Positions 24,153-32,053 of a stretch of 57,604 nt of DNA are shown here, one piece after another; position 1 is the stretch's first letter, and the number at the start of each line of letters is the position of its first letter. The notes below the pieces were generated by a model. That model had not been told where the DNA came from. It saw only the letters and a list, made by a program, of their open reading frames with translations, and searched no databases. Origin of the DNA: Fimenecus sp045613065. Its GTDB lineage: Bacteria; Bacillota; Clostridia; Oscillospirales; Acutalibacteraceae. The stretch spans positions 1 to 57,604 of the forward strand of contig JAZLAH010000022.1 of NCBI GenBank assembly GCA_045613065.1, in the 5' to 3' direction. Both the position numbers and the translations under genes were made by a program.

Positions 24153-25127
24153 TTACTTATTTGATACAATAAATGTCATTCTTTCCTGAATACTTGGACC
24201 ACCATGTTCAGTGCCTATTCCACCATGGTCAGATGTAATGATAATAAGCCAGTCTTCTGTAGCATATGTTTCTCTTGATTTGATTGCCTCAATTGTTTCA
24301 AAACCATATTTATCAGCAGTCTGGAATGCTTCTTTATACTTTGGATTATTTATTGTGAAACCAAGGTCGTGACCTGTTGAGTCAGTAGGCTCATAAATAA
24401 CGAATAAAAAGTCTGCACAGTCTTTTTTACCGATTTCATTCAATGTAAAGTCAAATGATGCTTCGTCATCTTTACATCTGTTGAAAGATACATTAAGATT
24501 ATTTTCTTCACAGTATGCTTTTTCCTCTAGGTATGTTGCATTTTTTCTGTCAAAATGACCTTTCCATTTTGTGATAAAAGCAGAACTGTCAATAATTCCG
24601 TCTTCAACAAGAGAGGTGAGGAGAGTCTTGCGTTCAAGTGATTTTGTAATGTCATTGGCTGTTACACCATGTTTGTCAGCCCATACACCTGTAAGGATTG
24701 AACACCAACCAGGAGCAGTTGATGTGTCCTGAGTGTTTGTTTCAGGATAATTTACACCACCGCAATAAGAAAGATTGATTGATGCACCATCATTAAGCAT
24801 TGAAAAAATGACGCTTTTTTCATTTTGCATCTCAGTAAGTACGTCAGCACGGCATCCGTCAAAACCAATAATAATTGCTTTTTTCTCTGTTTTACCTTCA
24901 GGAAGTTCACTTCCAAAATGACCTTTTATCATGTCATAAAGTTCAGTTTGTGGAATAGCTGTTTCAATAGTGTTTTCATAATTCACCGAAGCAACATTCT
25001 GTCTGAATAATTCTTCAGTATCAGCTGAATCCTTTGCGTATTCAAGTTTTGGCATTAAAACTGCAGTAGTAATAATTGCTCCAATCAAAACAACCACTAA
25101 AATAATAATCCCAATTTTCTTTTTCAT
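24153..25127 (-). CDS. Membrane-anchored alkaline phosphatase superfamily (type I phosphodiesterase-like) protein
   Basis: A 324-residue protein with one N-terminal membrane helix (about 5-26), so its catalytic domain should face outward. The metal site motifs are GFDGCRAD (Asp 90), the nucleophile threonine in TSTAPGW (about 137), the ligand Asp/His pair in STGHDLG and the C-terminal SDHGGIGTEHGG. This is the nucleotide pyrophosphatase/phosphodiesterase arrangement of the alkaline phosphatase superfamily, and also that of phosphoglycerol- and phosphonate-cleaving enzymes. AAGGAG precedes the ATG. It heads a run of five minus-strand genes with short gaps. Confidence 0.87.
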   Translation of the reverse strand: MKKKIGIIILVVVLIGAIITTAVLMPKLEYAKDSADTEELFRQNVASVNYENTIETAIPQTELYDMIKGHFGSELPEGKTEKKAIIIGFDGCRADVLTEMQNEKSVIFSMLNDGASINLSYCGGVNYPETNTQDTSTAPGWCSILTGVWADKHGVTANDITKSLERKTLLTSLVEDGIIDSSAFITKWKGHFDRKNATYLEEKAYCEENNLNVSFNRCKDDEASFDFTLNEIGKKDCADFLFVIYEPTDSTGHDLGFTINNPKYKEAFQTADKYGFETIEAIKSRETYATEDWLIIITSDHGGIGTEHGGPSIQERMTFIVSNK

Positions 25128-25163
25128 AAAATATCCACTCCTTTGGAAATCCTTAATACATAT

Positions 25164-25192
25164 ATTCTATCATTTGTTTTTACATATTACAA
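25164..25192 (-). promoter_or_regulatory. Promoter of the phosphatase/GH43-like run
   Basis: On the minus strand TTGTAA (25192-25187) and TAGAAT (25169-25164) are spaced by 17 bp, 37 bp upstream of the first start codon. Confidence 0.6.
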
Positions 25193-25215
25193 TAGAGTAA
25201 TCAATTAATTGATAA

Positions 25216-25244
25216 TTGAAATATTTCGGGATTAGTGATATAAT
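25216..25244 (+). promoter_or_regulatory. Promoter of the double-flavodoxin gene
   Basis: TTGAAA (25216-25221) and TATAAT (25239-25244) are spaced by 17 bp, ending 30 bp before the ATG. Confidence 0.75.
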
Positions 25245-25274
25245 GTTGAAAAGTTTTGAAAAAGGAAGTTTACT

Positions 25275-26636
25275 ATGAAAATAGCAGTTATTAATGGTAG
25301 TCCTAAAGGGAAATACAGTGTTACACTTCAGACAACTCTTTATCTGGAGAAAAAATATCCTGAACACGAATTTACTGTTCTTCACGCAGGACAGAAAATA
25401 AAAGCACTTGAAAAGGATTTTTCAAAAGTAAAGGAATTGCTTGAAAGTGCTGATGCAGTTCTTTTTTCTTATCCTGTATATACTTTTTTAGCACCTGCTC
25501 AGCTTCATCGATTCATTGAGCTCATTAAAGCAAATGGTGTTGACCTCAAAGATAAATATGCAACTCAGATTTCTACTTCAAAACATTTCTATGATGTGAC
25601 AGCTCATAAATATATTGAGGATAACTCTCTTGATATGGGTATGCGATACATCCGTGGACTTTCAGCGGATATGGAAGATTTGCTTCAGGAAAAGGGTAGG
25701 GAAGATGCTGATAAATTCTTCGAAAGATTCCTTTGGTCTGTAAAAGAAGAAGTGTTTACATCTGCTGATGTAAAAGAAAGTGATTATGCACCTGTCAGTG
25801 CTACACCTGCACCACAGAATAAAAATCAAAAGACTGACAAAGATGTGCTTATTCTGACTGATGAAACAAATCCTGATTCAAACCTCAGTAAGATGATTGA
25901 ACGATTCAGAAATGTTTTCCCATATAAAACACGTGTTGTAAACATTTCAGAATTTCCGTTTTCAGGTGGCTGTCTCGGTTGTATGAAGTGTGCTGTAACT
26001 GAAAAATGCGTATATAAAGACGGTTTTGATACATTCCTTCGTGAAAATATCCAAACAGCGGATTCAATCGTTTACGCTTTCAAAATTTCTGATCATTCAA
26101 TGGGTGTACGTTTTAAAATGTATGACGACAGAAACTTCTGTAACGGTCACCGTACATTGACTGTGGGTATGCCGGTGGGTTATATTATTTCAGGAGAGTA
26201 TTCAAAAGAAACTAATCTTCGTAATATTATTGATGCCCGTGCTGAAACAGGTGGTAACTTCTTGTCATATGTAGCAACTGATGAGCGTAATACTGATAAG
26301 GAAATCGATACTCTTGCAAAAACTCTCAACTTTGCACTTGAAACACATCATACAGCACCTGCAAACTTCTGGGGTGTAGGTGGTATGAAGATTTTCCGTG
26401 ACCTTATTTATCAGATGCGTGGAATGATGAAAGCTGACCATAAATTCTATAAAAAACAAGGAATATACGATTTCCCACAGAAGAATAAAGGAAAATCACT
26501 CCTTATGTATGCCGTTGGTGCTTTACTTTCAAATGAAAAAATCCTTTCAAAAATGGGTAACAGAATGAACGAAGGTATGATTATGCCTTACGAACAAATT
26601 CTTAAGAAAATGGATTCAGAGAAGTCAAAGAAATAA
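25275..26636 (+). CDS. NAD(P)H-dependent oxidoreductase with two tandem flavodoxin-like domains
   Basis: A 453-residue protein. The first flavodoxin domain (about 1-165) starts MKIAVINGSPKG with the FMN phosphate loop; a linker rich in Ala/Pro/Lys (about 168-190) leads to a second domain beginning DVLILTDETN. That domain has GCLGCMKCAVTEKC (about 236-249), a four-cysteine cluster as in iron-sulfur flavoproteins, then a C-terminal helical tail rich in Lys and Met. FMN-dependent reduction of quinone-like or other small acceptors is likely. Fusion of two such domains in one chain is less common. It is monocistronic with its own promoter and strong terminator. Confidence 0.85.
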   Translation: MKIAVINGSPKGKYSVTLQTTLYLEKKYPEHEFTVLHAGQKIKALEKDFSKVKELLESADAVLFSYPVYTFLAPAQLHRFIELIKANGVDLKDKYATQISTSKHFYDVTAHKYIEDNSLDMGMRYIRGLSADMEDLLQEKGREDADKFFERFLWSVKEEVFTSADVKESDYAPVSATPAPQNKNQKTDKDVLILTDETNPDSNLSKMIERFRNVFPYKTRVVNISEFPFSGGCLGCMKCAVTEKCVYKDGFDTFLRENIQTADSIVYAFKISDHSMGVRFKMYDDRNFCNGHRTLTVGMPVGYIISGEYSKETNLRNIIDARAETGGNFLSYVATDERNTDKEIDTLAKTLNFALETHHTAPANFWGVGGMKIFRDLIYQMRGMMKADHKFYKKQGIYDFPQKNKGKSLLMYAVGALLSNEKILSKMGNRMNEGMIMPYEQILKKMDSEKSKK

Positions 26637-26652
26637 GAATAAACAAAAAAAT

Positions 26653-26692
26653 AAAGCTGACTGATTTTTACGTTTCAGTCAGCTTTTTTCAT
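26653..26692. terminator. Bidirectional terminator
   Basis: AAAGCTGACTGA (26653-26664) and TCAGTCAGCTTT (26675-26686) form a perfect 12-bp stem with T run on plus and A run on the left, ending both the flavodoxin gene and the converging lipoprotein gene. Confidence 0.93.
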
Positions 26693-26693
26693 A

Positions 26694-27584
26694 TTACTTT
26701 TTAAAACCACCATTTACAGTAAGAATGTTATCCATAACGATTGAAGTTGTGTCAACCTTTTTACCGAAAGCCTTGTAATTGTTCATTTTGATTTCAACTG
26801 TGTACTTCCAAGTACCATTGACGATTTTTTCATCATCAATAACTACTTTAACGGTAGGATTTGTATAATAAATCTTTGTTGCTTTTTCATTGAGTTCAAG
26901 AGGAAGTCCAAGGTCTTTGAACTGTTTTACAACATCACTGATGTCCCCAACAGTAGTAATAGCGTGTCCTACACTGCCACTGTTTGCATCTTCTTTCATA
27001 CCTGAAACCTGTTCGTTCATAACCATTTCAATGGCAATCTTGTCACCGACTTTGTATGCTTTTGCAGATTTCACATCAGATGCAACAAGGTTATTATATC
27101 CACCTGTAATTCCGTCCTTATCGTCTGTGTTGTTAGCAAGGAATTTTGACATAATTGACATTATGAAATCAAAAAATCCTTCGAATTGACCATTGTTAAC
27201 GGAAATGCTTGTAATCTTAACTTCGTGATTTGTTTTAGTGGAAGAATGTGACTTTTTAGCAGCCTTTTTGTATTTCTCAACTATCTGCTCCTTTGACCAG
27301 TCAGCAGGATTTTGAGAAAGTTTTGTTGTTTCTTCTTCAGCAACTGAACTGCTTTCTTCTTTACTTGTTGTTTCTTCTTCAGTAGTTGATTCTTCATGGT
27401 TTTTGGATACATCTGAATCGACAACATCCGTGACTTCATCAGTAATATCCTCAACAACATCATGAACTACTTCGTCAGTAGTGCTTTCCTGAGGAATTTC
27501 AACTTTTTCATCTTTACCACAACCAAAGAATGAAAAAATCATAACAAGAGAAAGTAACAACGCCAATGTTTTTTTAATCTTCAT
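26694..27584 (-). CDS. Lipoprotein of unknown function
   Basis: A 296-residue exported lipoprotein. The N-terminal signal ends in the lipobox S-F-F-G-C (about residue 22), so the mature protein should be anchored by diacylglycerol to Cys. A low-complexity linker rich in Glu, Ser, Thr and Asp (about 30-85) leads into a folded domain of about 200 residues with NGQFEGFFDFIMSIMSKF, a KVGDKIAIEMVMNEQ segment and a C-terminal beta region. No enzyme motif or known family is recognised. The ATG at 27584 has GGGTGG upstream. It is monocistronic and converges on the flavodoxin gene. Confidence 0.75.
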   Translation of the reverse strand: MKIKKTLALLLSLVMIFSFFGCGKDEKVEIPQESTTDEVVHDVVEDITDEVTDVVDSDVSKNHEESTTEEETTSKEESSSVAEEETTKLSQNPADWSKEQIVEKYKKAAKKSHSSTKTNHEVKITSISVNNGQFEGFFDFIMSIMSKFLANNTDDKDGITGGYNNLVASDVKSAKAYKVGDKIAIEMVMNEQVSGMKEDANSGSVGHAITTVGDISDVVKQFKDLGLPLELNEKATKIYYTNPTVKVVIDDEKIVNGTWKYTVEIKMNNYKAFGKKVDTTSIVMDNILTVNGGFKK

Positions 27585-27625
27585 ATTTACCACCCAAAAA
27601 AATTTTTTCATTTTCTTTGTTAGTT

Positions 27626-27654
27626 ATGATACCAATTTTACAACATCTTGTCAA
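27626..27654 (-). promoter_or_regulatory. Promoter of the lipoprotein gene
   Basis: On the minus strand TTGACA (27654-27649) and TATCAT (27631-27626) are spaced by 17 bp. Confidence 0.7.
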
Positions 27655-27680
27655 TAAAATGAAACTGGGTCAAATTATAA

Positions 27681-27797
27681 TTTGTCGGGGTCTTCGCAAT
27701 GTAGGGGTCGCTGCCCACAGCGACCCGATGTTGGCTTTACTGTTTACTTGGTTAGGGTCGTCGAGGACACCGACCTCTACGAAATGTGTTCGACAAA
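27681..27797. repeat. 117-bp MITE-like/REP-like palindromic element
   Basis: The element lies in the 364-bp gap between the lipoprotein gene and guaA. It starts TTTGTCG (27681-27687) and ends CGACAAA (27791-27797). Inside are two inverted copies of a GTAGGGGTCG-type unit: GGGTCGCTG/CAGCGACCC (27705-27713, 27718-27726) on the left and GGTCG/CGACC (27756-27760, 27771-27775) on the right. It is markedly GC-richer than its surroundings and holds no credible ORF. A single left-type unit recurs at 11176. Confidence 0.65.
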
Positions 27798-27833
27798 CTC
27801 CAATTTATCATTCTAATCCCATTAATCATAAAG

Positions 27834-27871
27834 AAACCCCTCAGGCAAGAAAATTCTCAACTGAAGGGTTT
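27834..27871 (-). terminator. Terminator of the cofE-like/guaA operon
   Basis: AAACCCCTCAG (27834-27844) pairs with CTGAAGGGTTT (27861-27871) with one mismatch. It lies about 80 bp beyond the guaA stop on the minus strand. Confidence 0.65.
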
Positions 27872-27948
27872 TATTAATGTTATGTTTTTAAATTAAGTTA
27901 ATCTTCGATGGTTCACAACAAAACTCTGCCACAGGCAGCGCTCGATGA

Positions 27949-28950
27949 TTATTCCCACTCAATAGTTCCGATTGGCTTTGGAGTGAGGTCGTAAAGTACA
28001 CGGTTGATACCATCAACTTCGTGTGTGATTCTGTCTGTAATCTTATGAAGTACTGCATAAGGGATTTCCTCGATTGTAGCACTCATAGCGTCTGTTGTGT
28101 TAACAGCACGGATGATTGCAGGCCAGCCTTCGTATCTGCTTTCGTCCTTAACGCCAACACTCTTAACATCAGGAACAGCGATGAAATACTGCCAAACCTT
28201 TTCAGCAAGACCACAGTTGTCAAATTCTTCACGGAGAATTGCATCTGCTTCACGAAGAGCCTCAAGTCTGTCACGAGTGATTGCACCAAGGCAACGAACA
28301 CCAAGACCAGGTCCAGGGAAAGGTTGACGATAAACCATAGTGTGTGGAAGACCAAGAGCCTCACCAACTACACGAACTTCATCCTTAAAGAGGAGTTTGA
28401 TTGGTTCAACAAGTGAGAAGTTAAGGTCTTCAGGAAGTCCACCAACATTGTGATGAGATTTAACTGCCTTTTTGCCCTCAGCTTGTTTGAAACTTTCAAG
28501 AATGTCAGGATAAATTGTACCCTGAGCAAGGAATTCGATTCCTTCAAGTTTTCTTGCTTCATCAGCAAAAACATTGATAAATTCAGCACCGATAATCTTT
28601 CTCTTCTTTTCAGGGTCAGCAACACCATCAAGAAGGTCAAGGAAACGGTCAGTAGCATCAACGTAAACCAAGTTTGCGTCAAGTTCTTTGCCGAAAATCT
28701 CAACAACATTTTCACTTTCGTTCTTTCTCATAAGACCGTGATTAACGTGAACACAAACTAACTGTTTACCGATAGCTTTGATAAGAAGTGCAGCAACAAC
28801 TGATGAGTCAACACCGCCTGAAAGAGCAAGGAGAACTTTTTTGTCACCAACCTGCTCACGAACAGCCTTAACCTGTTCTTCAATAAAAGCATCTGCTAAC
28901 GCTTGGGTGGTAATTCTTTCCATTGATTCTGGTCTAACATTACAATCCAT
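27949..28950 (-). CDS. guaA: GMP synthase ATP-pyrophosphatase subunit (no amidotransferase domain)
   Basis: A 333-residue protein corresponding to only the C-terminal two thirds of usual bacterial GuaA: the PP-loop SGGVDSS (about 44-50) of the ATP-pyrophosphatase that adenylates XMP, and the dimerisation domain ending in KPIGTIEWE. The PFPGPGLGVRCLG motif is intact. The amidotransferase domain (about 190 residues) is missing, and the N-terminus MDCNVRPESME is well formed behind GGAGG, so it is a natural split or standalone form rather than a truncation. A separate amidotransferase subunit or direct use of ammonia would be needed. It sits 18 bp behind a CofE-like gene. Confidence 0.93.
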   Translation of the reverse strand: MDCNVRPESMERITTQALADAFIEEQVKAVREQVGDKKVLLALSGGVDSSVVAALLIKAIGKQLVCVHVNHGLMRKNESENVVEIFGKELDANLVYVDATDRFLDLLDGVADPEKKRKIIGAEFINVFADEARKLEGIEFLAQGTIYPDILESFKQAEGKKAVKSHHNVGGLPEDLNFSLVEPIKLLFKDEVRVVGEALGLPHTMVYRQPFPGPGLGVRCLGAITRDRLEALREADAILREEFDNCGLAEKVWQYFIAVPDVKSVGVKDESRYEGWPAIIRAVNTTDAMSATIEEIPYAVLHKITDRITHEVDGINRVLYDLTPKPIGTIEWE

Positions 28951-28968
28951 TTTGAATTCCTCCGTTAA

Positions 28969-30159
28969 TTAGTCTGTGTAGTTATCAAAATATCCCTGAA
29001 CAAGGATAATTGGAGTACCCTTATCACCTGAACCACTTGTAAGGTCACAAAGTGAACCGATAAGGTCAGTAAGCTGACGAGGAGTAGTACCCTGAGAAGC
29101 CATATTGCCAACAAGGTTGTCCTGCTTAGCCTTAATGCTGTTTGAAATAGCTTCTTTAAGTTCAGCACCTGAAAGACCTTTGAAGTCATTGTCTGCAAGA
29201 TATTTAAGCTTTAGTTCGTTTGGAGTACCGATAAGACCTGCAGTATGAGCAGGGGATACAACTGGGTCAGCAAGTTCCCAGATTTTACCCTGAGGGTCCT
29301 TGAAAGCACCGTCACCATAAACCATAACTTCGATATGCTTACCAGTTCTCTTCATAAATTCTGTCTGAATATCCTCAACAAGTCCCTGACACTCTCTTGG
29401 GAAAAGCTTGATTGTGTCTTCAGTTGACTTGTTTGAACCTAAAAGACCGTATTTTTCGTTACAGCCACTGCCGTTAACAGGAGCATTGAGAATATCGTCA
29501 AGTCCGCAAACAACTTTAGCACCTGCAGCCTTTAAAATTCTCTTTGTTCTAGCTCGTGTGTGAATATCACAAGTAAGAACGCAATCAGTATAGTTGAGAA
29601 TTGTTTTTGGCTGATTAGCAAAGATAATTTCAGCTTCTGCACCAGCTTCTTTAATAATATCTGAATAATAAGCAACATAGTCAACACCTGTAAACTCGTG
29701 CTTATTTTCGCCAAAAAGTTCTCTGTATTTAGCTTCGTCAAGAACATCTGAATAAGGGTTAATACCTGCTTCGTCAATCTGGTCGTAAGTAACGAGTGAG
29801 TTACCAACCTCGTCACTAGGATAGCTTAACATAAGAACAACTTTCTTAGCACCCTTAGCAATACCACGAAGACAGATAGCAAAACGATTTCGTGACAAAA
29901 TAGGGAAAATAACACCGATTGTTTCGCCACCAAGCTTTGCTTTAACATCGTTGGCAATATCATCAACTGATGCATAGTTACCCTGTGCACGTGCTACGAT
30001 TGATTCTGTAAGAGAAACAACATCTCTGTCACGCATTTCGAAGCCTTCACTTTCAGCTGCTTCAAGTACGCTTGTTACTGTGATGTCAACAAGGTCGTCA
30101 CCCTGTCTGATAATCGGACAACGGATACCTCTTGATACAGTACCGACTTTTCTTTCCAT
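28969..30159 (-). CDS. CofE-like coenzyme F420-0:L-glutamate ligase family protein
   Basis: A 396-residue protein of the CofE/F420-gamma-glutamyl ligase fold (PF01996). The N-terminal half has VGTVSRGIRCPIIRQGDD, then SEGFEMRDRDVVSLTES with the ligand-site region, and LSYPSDEVGN; the C-terminal half has VYGDGAFKDPQGKIWELADP. Archaeal CofE is about 250 residues, so this long clostridial form has an extra domain. Canonical CofE adds glutamates to F420 with GTP, but F420 synthesis is not otherwise indicated here, so another gamma-glutamyl-type ligation is possible. GGAGAG precedes the ATG. guaA follows in the same operon. Confidence 0.85.
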   Translation of the reverse strand: MERKVGTVSRGIRCPIIRQGDDLVDITVTSVLEAAESEGFEMRDRDVVSLTESIVARAQGNYASVDDIANDVKAKLGGETIGVIFPILSRNRFAICLRGIAKGAKKVVLMLSYPSDEVGNSLVTYDQIDEAGINPYSDVLDEAKYRELFGENKHEFTGVDYVAYYSDIIKEAGAEAEIIFANQPKTILNYTDCVLTCDIHTRARTKRILKAAGAKVVCGLDDILNAPVNGSGCNEKYGLLGSNKSTEDTIKLFPRECQGLVEDIQTEFMKRTGKHIEVMVYGDGAFKDPQGKIWELADPVVSPAHTAGLIGTPNELKLKYLADNDFKGLSGAELKEAISNSIKAKQDNLVGNMASQGTTPRQLTDLIGSLCDLTSGSGDKGTPIILVQGYFDNYTD

Positions 30160-30301
30160 ACTTATCTCTCCAATATAAAAAATTTAAACTCCTCGCAGGT
30201 GCTTTTTTATCACCTTTGGGGGAAAGATTTACAAAAGTGGAATTCCAATACGAATGAGATTGAAAAAACTCCCAAAATCCCTCGTATTAAAATTACACAA
30301 T
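30160..30301 (-). other. Long structured leader of the cofE-like/guaA operon
   Basis: The minus-strand promoter places the 5' end near 30295, leaving about 135 untranslated bases. Two possible hairpins are visible: AATACGA (30247-30253) with TCGTATT (30282-30288), and AGGTG (30197-30201) with CACCT (30211-30215), the latter about 35 bases upstream of the start codon. The purine riboswitch core was looked for and not found, so any regulatory role is unproven. Confidence 0.4.
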
Positions 30302-30331
30302 ATTATACAATAGTTTGTCCCGTAAAGTCAA
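30302..30331 (-). promoter_or_regulatory. Promoter of the cofE-like/guaA operon
   Basis: On the minus strand TTGACT (30331-30326) and TATAAT (30307-30302) are spaced by 18 bp. Confidence 0.7.
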
Positions 30332-30467
30332 TGAAAACATACGAAGACTATTACAAAAAATGGTAGAATATTGAACAAGTTTTTTGTGCAATTTTTTTAA
30401 AAAGGAATTATTACAAATTATTACAAAAAAAGTAGTAAACAGATGGCGAAAAGAGTGTTGGTTTTCA

Positions 30468-30496
30468 TTGACATTTTATATGTATAGAGTTATAAT
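30468..30496 (+). promoter_or_regulatory. Perfect consensus promoter of the exopolysaccharide operon
   Basis: TTGACA (30468-30473), 17 bp, TATAAT (30491-30496) match the vegetative sigma consensus exactly. It lies about 75 bp before the first gene of the 18-gene cluster. No other strong promoter was noticed inside the cluster. Confidence 0.88.
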
Positions 30497-30508
30497 TATT
30501 TAAATATA

Positions 30509-30535
30509 TCACAATGAGTTATTGTGGGATTTTTA
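30509..30535 (+). promoter_or_regulatory. Small leader hairpin of the exopolysaccharide operon
   Basis: CACAAT (30510-30515), loop GAGTT, ATTGTG (30521-30526) followed by GGA and TTTTT. It could act as a weak attenuator or simply protect the mRNA 5' end. The stem is only six AT-rich pairs. Confidence 0.35.
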
Positions 30536-30569
30536 TGTGTTGATTTGAAATAACAGGGGAATGATTTTG

Positions 30570-31187
30570 ATGTATAAAGTCGTAAAAAGGGCGATGGATT
30601 TCATAATTGCATTATGTGCGTTGATAGCTTTATCACCTGTGATGCTTGTTGTTGCAATTATTATAAAAATAACATCACCGGGACCGGTAATTTTTAAGCA
30701 ACAGCGTATAGGTAAAGATGGTAAGGTTTTTGATATTTACAAATTCCGTTCAATGTGTGTAGGTGCTGAAAATCAGGGTAGTGGTGTGTATTCAGGTAAA
30801 GGTGATGCACGAGTAACACCAATCGGAAAAATTATTCGTGCAACAAGCATTGATGAATTGCCACAATTTATAAACATTCTTAAAGGTGAAATGAGTTTTG
30901 TTGGTCCTCGACCACCACTTACATATCATCCATGGGATTATTCGGAATATAGTGATTTCCAACTCCGTATGTTTGAGGTTAGACCTGGAATTACAGGTTG
31001 GGCACAGGTTAATGGCAGAAAAGGTGTTGAGTGGAATAAGCGAATAGAACTCAATGTCTGGTATGTTAACAATATGTCGTTGTTGCTTGATATAAAAATT
31101 ATTTTTATGACAGCTTTTAAAGTTCTCAAAAATGAGGACAATGAAAATACAGAAGCAACTGTTAAGACTGAAGAAATAGCTAAGTAA
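30570..31187 (+). CDS. Initiating sugar-phosphate transferase (PglC/EpsL-type)
   Basis: A 205-residue monotopic phosphoglycosyl transferase that puts the first sugar phosphate onto undecaprenyl phosphate. It has one N-terminal membrane helix (about 8-32), the KFRSM motif, DELPQF, the GPRPP motif and RPGITGWAQVNGR. Only the small catalytic domain is present, as in PglC or EpsL, not the long WcaJ form. The ATG at 30570 is nine bases beyond AGGGGA; the ATG at 30561 overlaps that site and is less likely. As the first gene behind the strong promoter it commits the whole cluster to lipid-linked polymer synthesis. Confidence 0.93.
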   Translation: MYKVVKRAMDFIIALCALIALSPVMLVVAIIIKITSPGPVIFKQQRIGKDGKVFDIYKFRSMCVGAENQGSGVYSGKGDARVTPIGKIIRATSIDELPQFINILKGEMSFVGPRPPLTYHPWDYSEYSDFQLRMFEVRPGITGWAQVNGRKGVEWNKRIELNVWYVNNMSLLLDIKIIFMTAFKVLKNEDNENTEATVKTEEIAK

Positions 31188-31197
31188 GAGGTAAATC

Positions 31198-32043
31198 ATG
31201 GCTCTTGAATTAATGTTTGTTACTAATCGTGTTGATATAGCAGAGGCAGCACAGTCTGCTGGTGTTGATCGTATATTTGTCGATATGGAATACATAGGGA
31301 AATGTGACCGTCAGGGTGGTATGGATACTGTACAGAATATGCATACTATTGACGATGTTAAGGCACTTCGTAAGGTGTTAAATAAGTCAACACTTTTCGT
31401 ACGTTGTAATCCTGTACATGATGCGACTGACAATTATCCTGCAACAGAAGAGGAAATTGACAGTATTGTTGAAGCAGGTGCAGATGTTATTATGCTTCCG
31501 TTTTTTCAGAATGCTACTCAGGTGCGTCGTTTTATCAAAGCAGTCGGAGGACGAGTAAGAACAAACTTACTTGTTGAGACTCCTGAAGCTGTTGAAAATC
31601 TTGACGAGATATTGGAAGTTGAGGGAATTGATGAAATTCATATCGGACTTAACGATTTGCACTTGGGTTATGGTATGACATTTATGTTCCAACTTGTAGC
31701 AGATGGTACTGTTGAAAAAATTTGTGAAAAAATTAAAAACAAGAATATCAGTTATGGTTTTGGTGGCGTTGCAAGAGTAGGTACAGGTACTTTACCAGCA
31801 GAATGTGTTCTTGGTGAGCATTATCGACTTGGTTCAGACCGTGTTATTCTCTCACGTGCGTTTTGCGATGTGGCAAAAGAAAACACTTTTGAAGACATAA
31901 AAGAAAAGTTTAATACAGGTGTTCGTGATCTTCGTGAATTTGAAAAAGAGTTGATTAACTGGACAGAAGAAAGATATCTGTTAAATCACGAAGAAACAAA
32001 AAGATGTGTTGACAAAATTGTCGAAATGATTAAGAACAGATAA
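31198..32043 (+). CDS. HpcH/HpaI aldolase family protein in the polysaccharide operon
   Basis: A 281-residue TIM-barrel protein of the class II pyruvate aldolase family (PF03328). It keeps the metal-binding Glu in LLVETPEAVENLDEI (E128) and Asp in IGLNDLHLGYG (D153), and the pyruvate-binding Arg in FVRCNP (R69). The His of the usual D-x-E-H motif is Tyr here (DMEY, 29-32), which may alter base catalysis. Typical members join or split pyruvate and aldehydes. It lies directly before a 2-hydroxyacid dehydrogenase gene, 10 bp away, so it probably produces a 2-keto acid from or for the pathway. The aldol partner is unknown. Confidence 0.85.
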   Translation: MALELMFVTNRVDIAEAAQSAGVDRIFVDMEYIGKCDRQGGMDTVQNMHTIDDVKALRKVLNKSTLFVRCNPVHDATDNYPATEEEIDSIVEAGADVIMLPFFQNATQVRRFIKAVGGRVRTNLLVETPEAVENLDEILEVEGIDEIHIGLNDLHLGYGMTFMFQLVADGTVEKICEKIKNKNISYGFGGVARVGTGTLPAECVLGEHYRLGSDRVILSRAFCDVAKENTFEDIKEKFNTGVRDLREFEKELINWTEERYLLNHEETKRCVDKIVEMIKNR

Positions 32044-32053
32044 GAGGAATTGT

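Noticed and set aside
27949..28950. guaA as a truncated pseudogene
   Set aside because: The start codon, RBS and N-terminus are well formed and all ATPase motifs are intact, so a natural single-domain form is more likely.
30160..30301. Purine riboswitch in the guaA operon leader
   Set aside because: The conserved core (TATAATC...TCTACC...) was not found; hairpins are unlike known classes.
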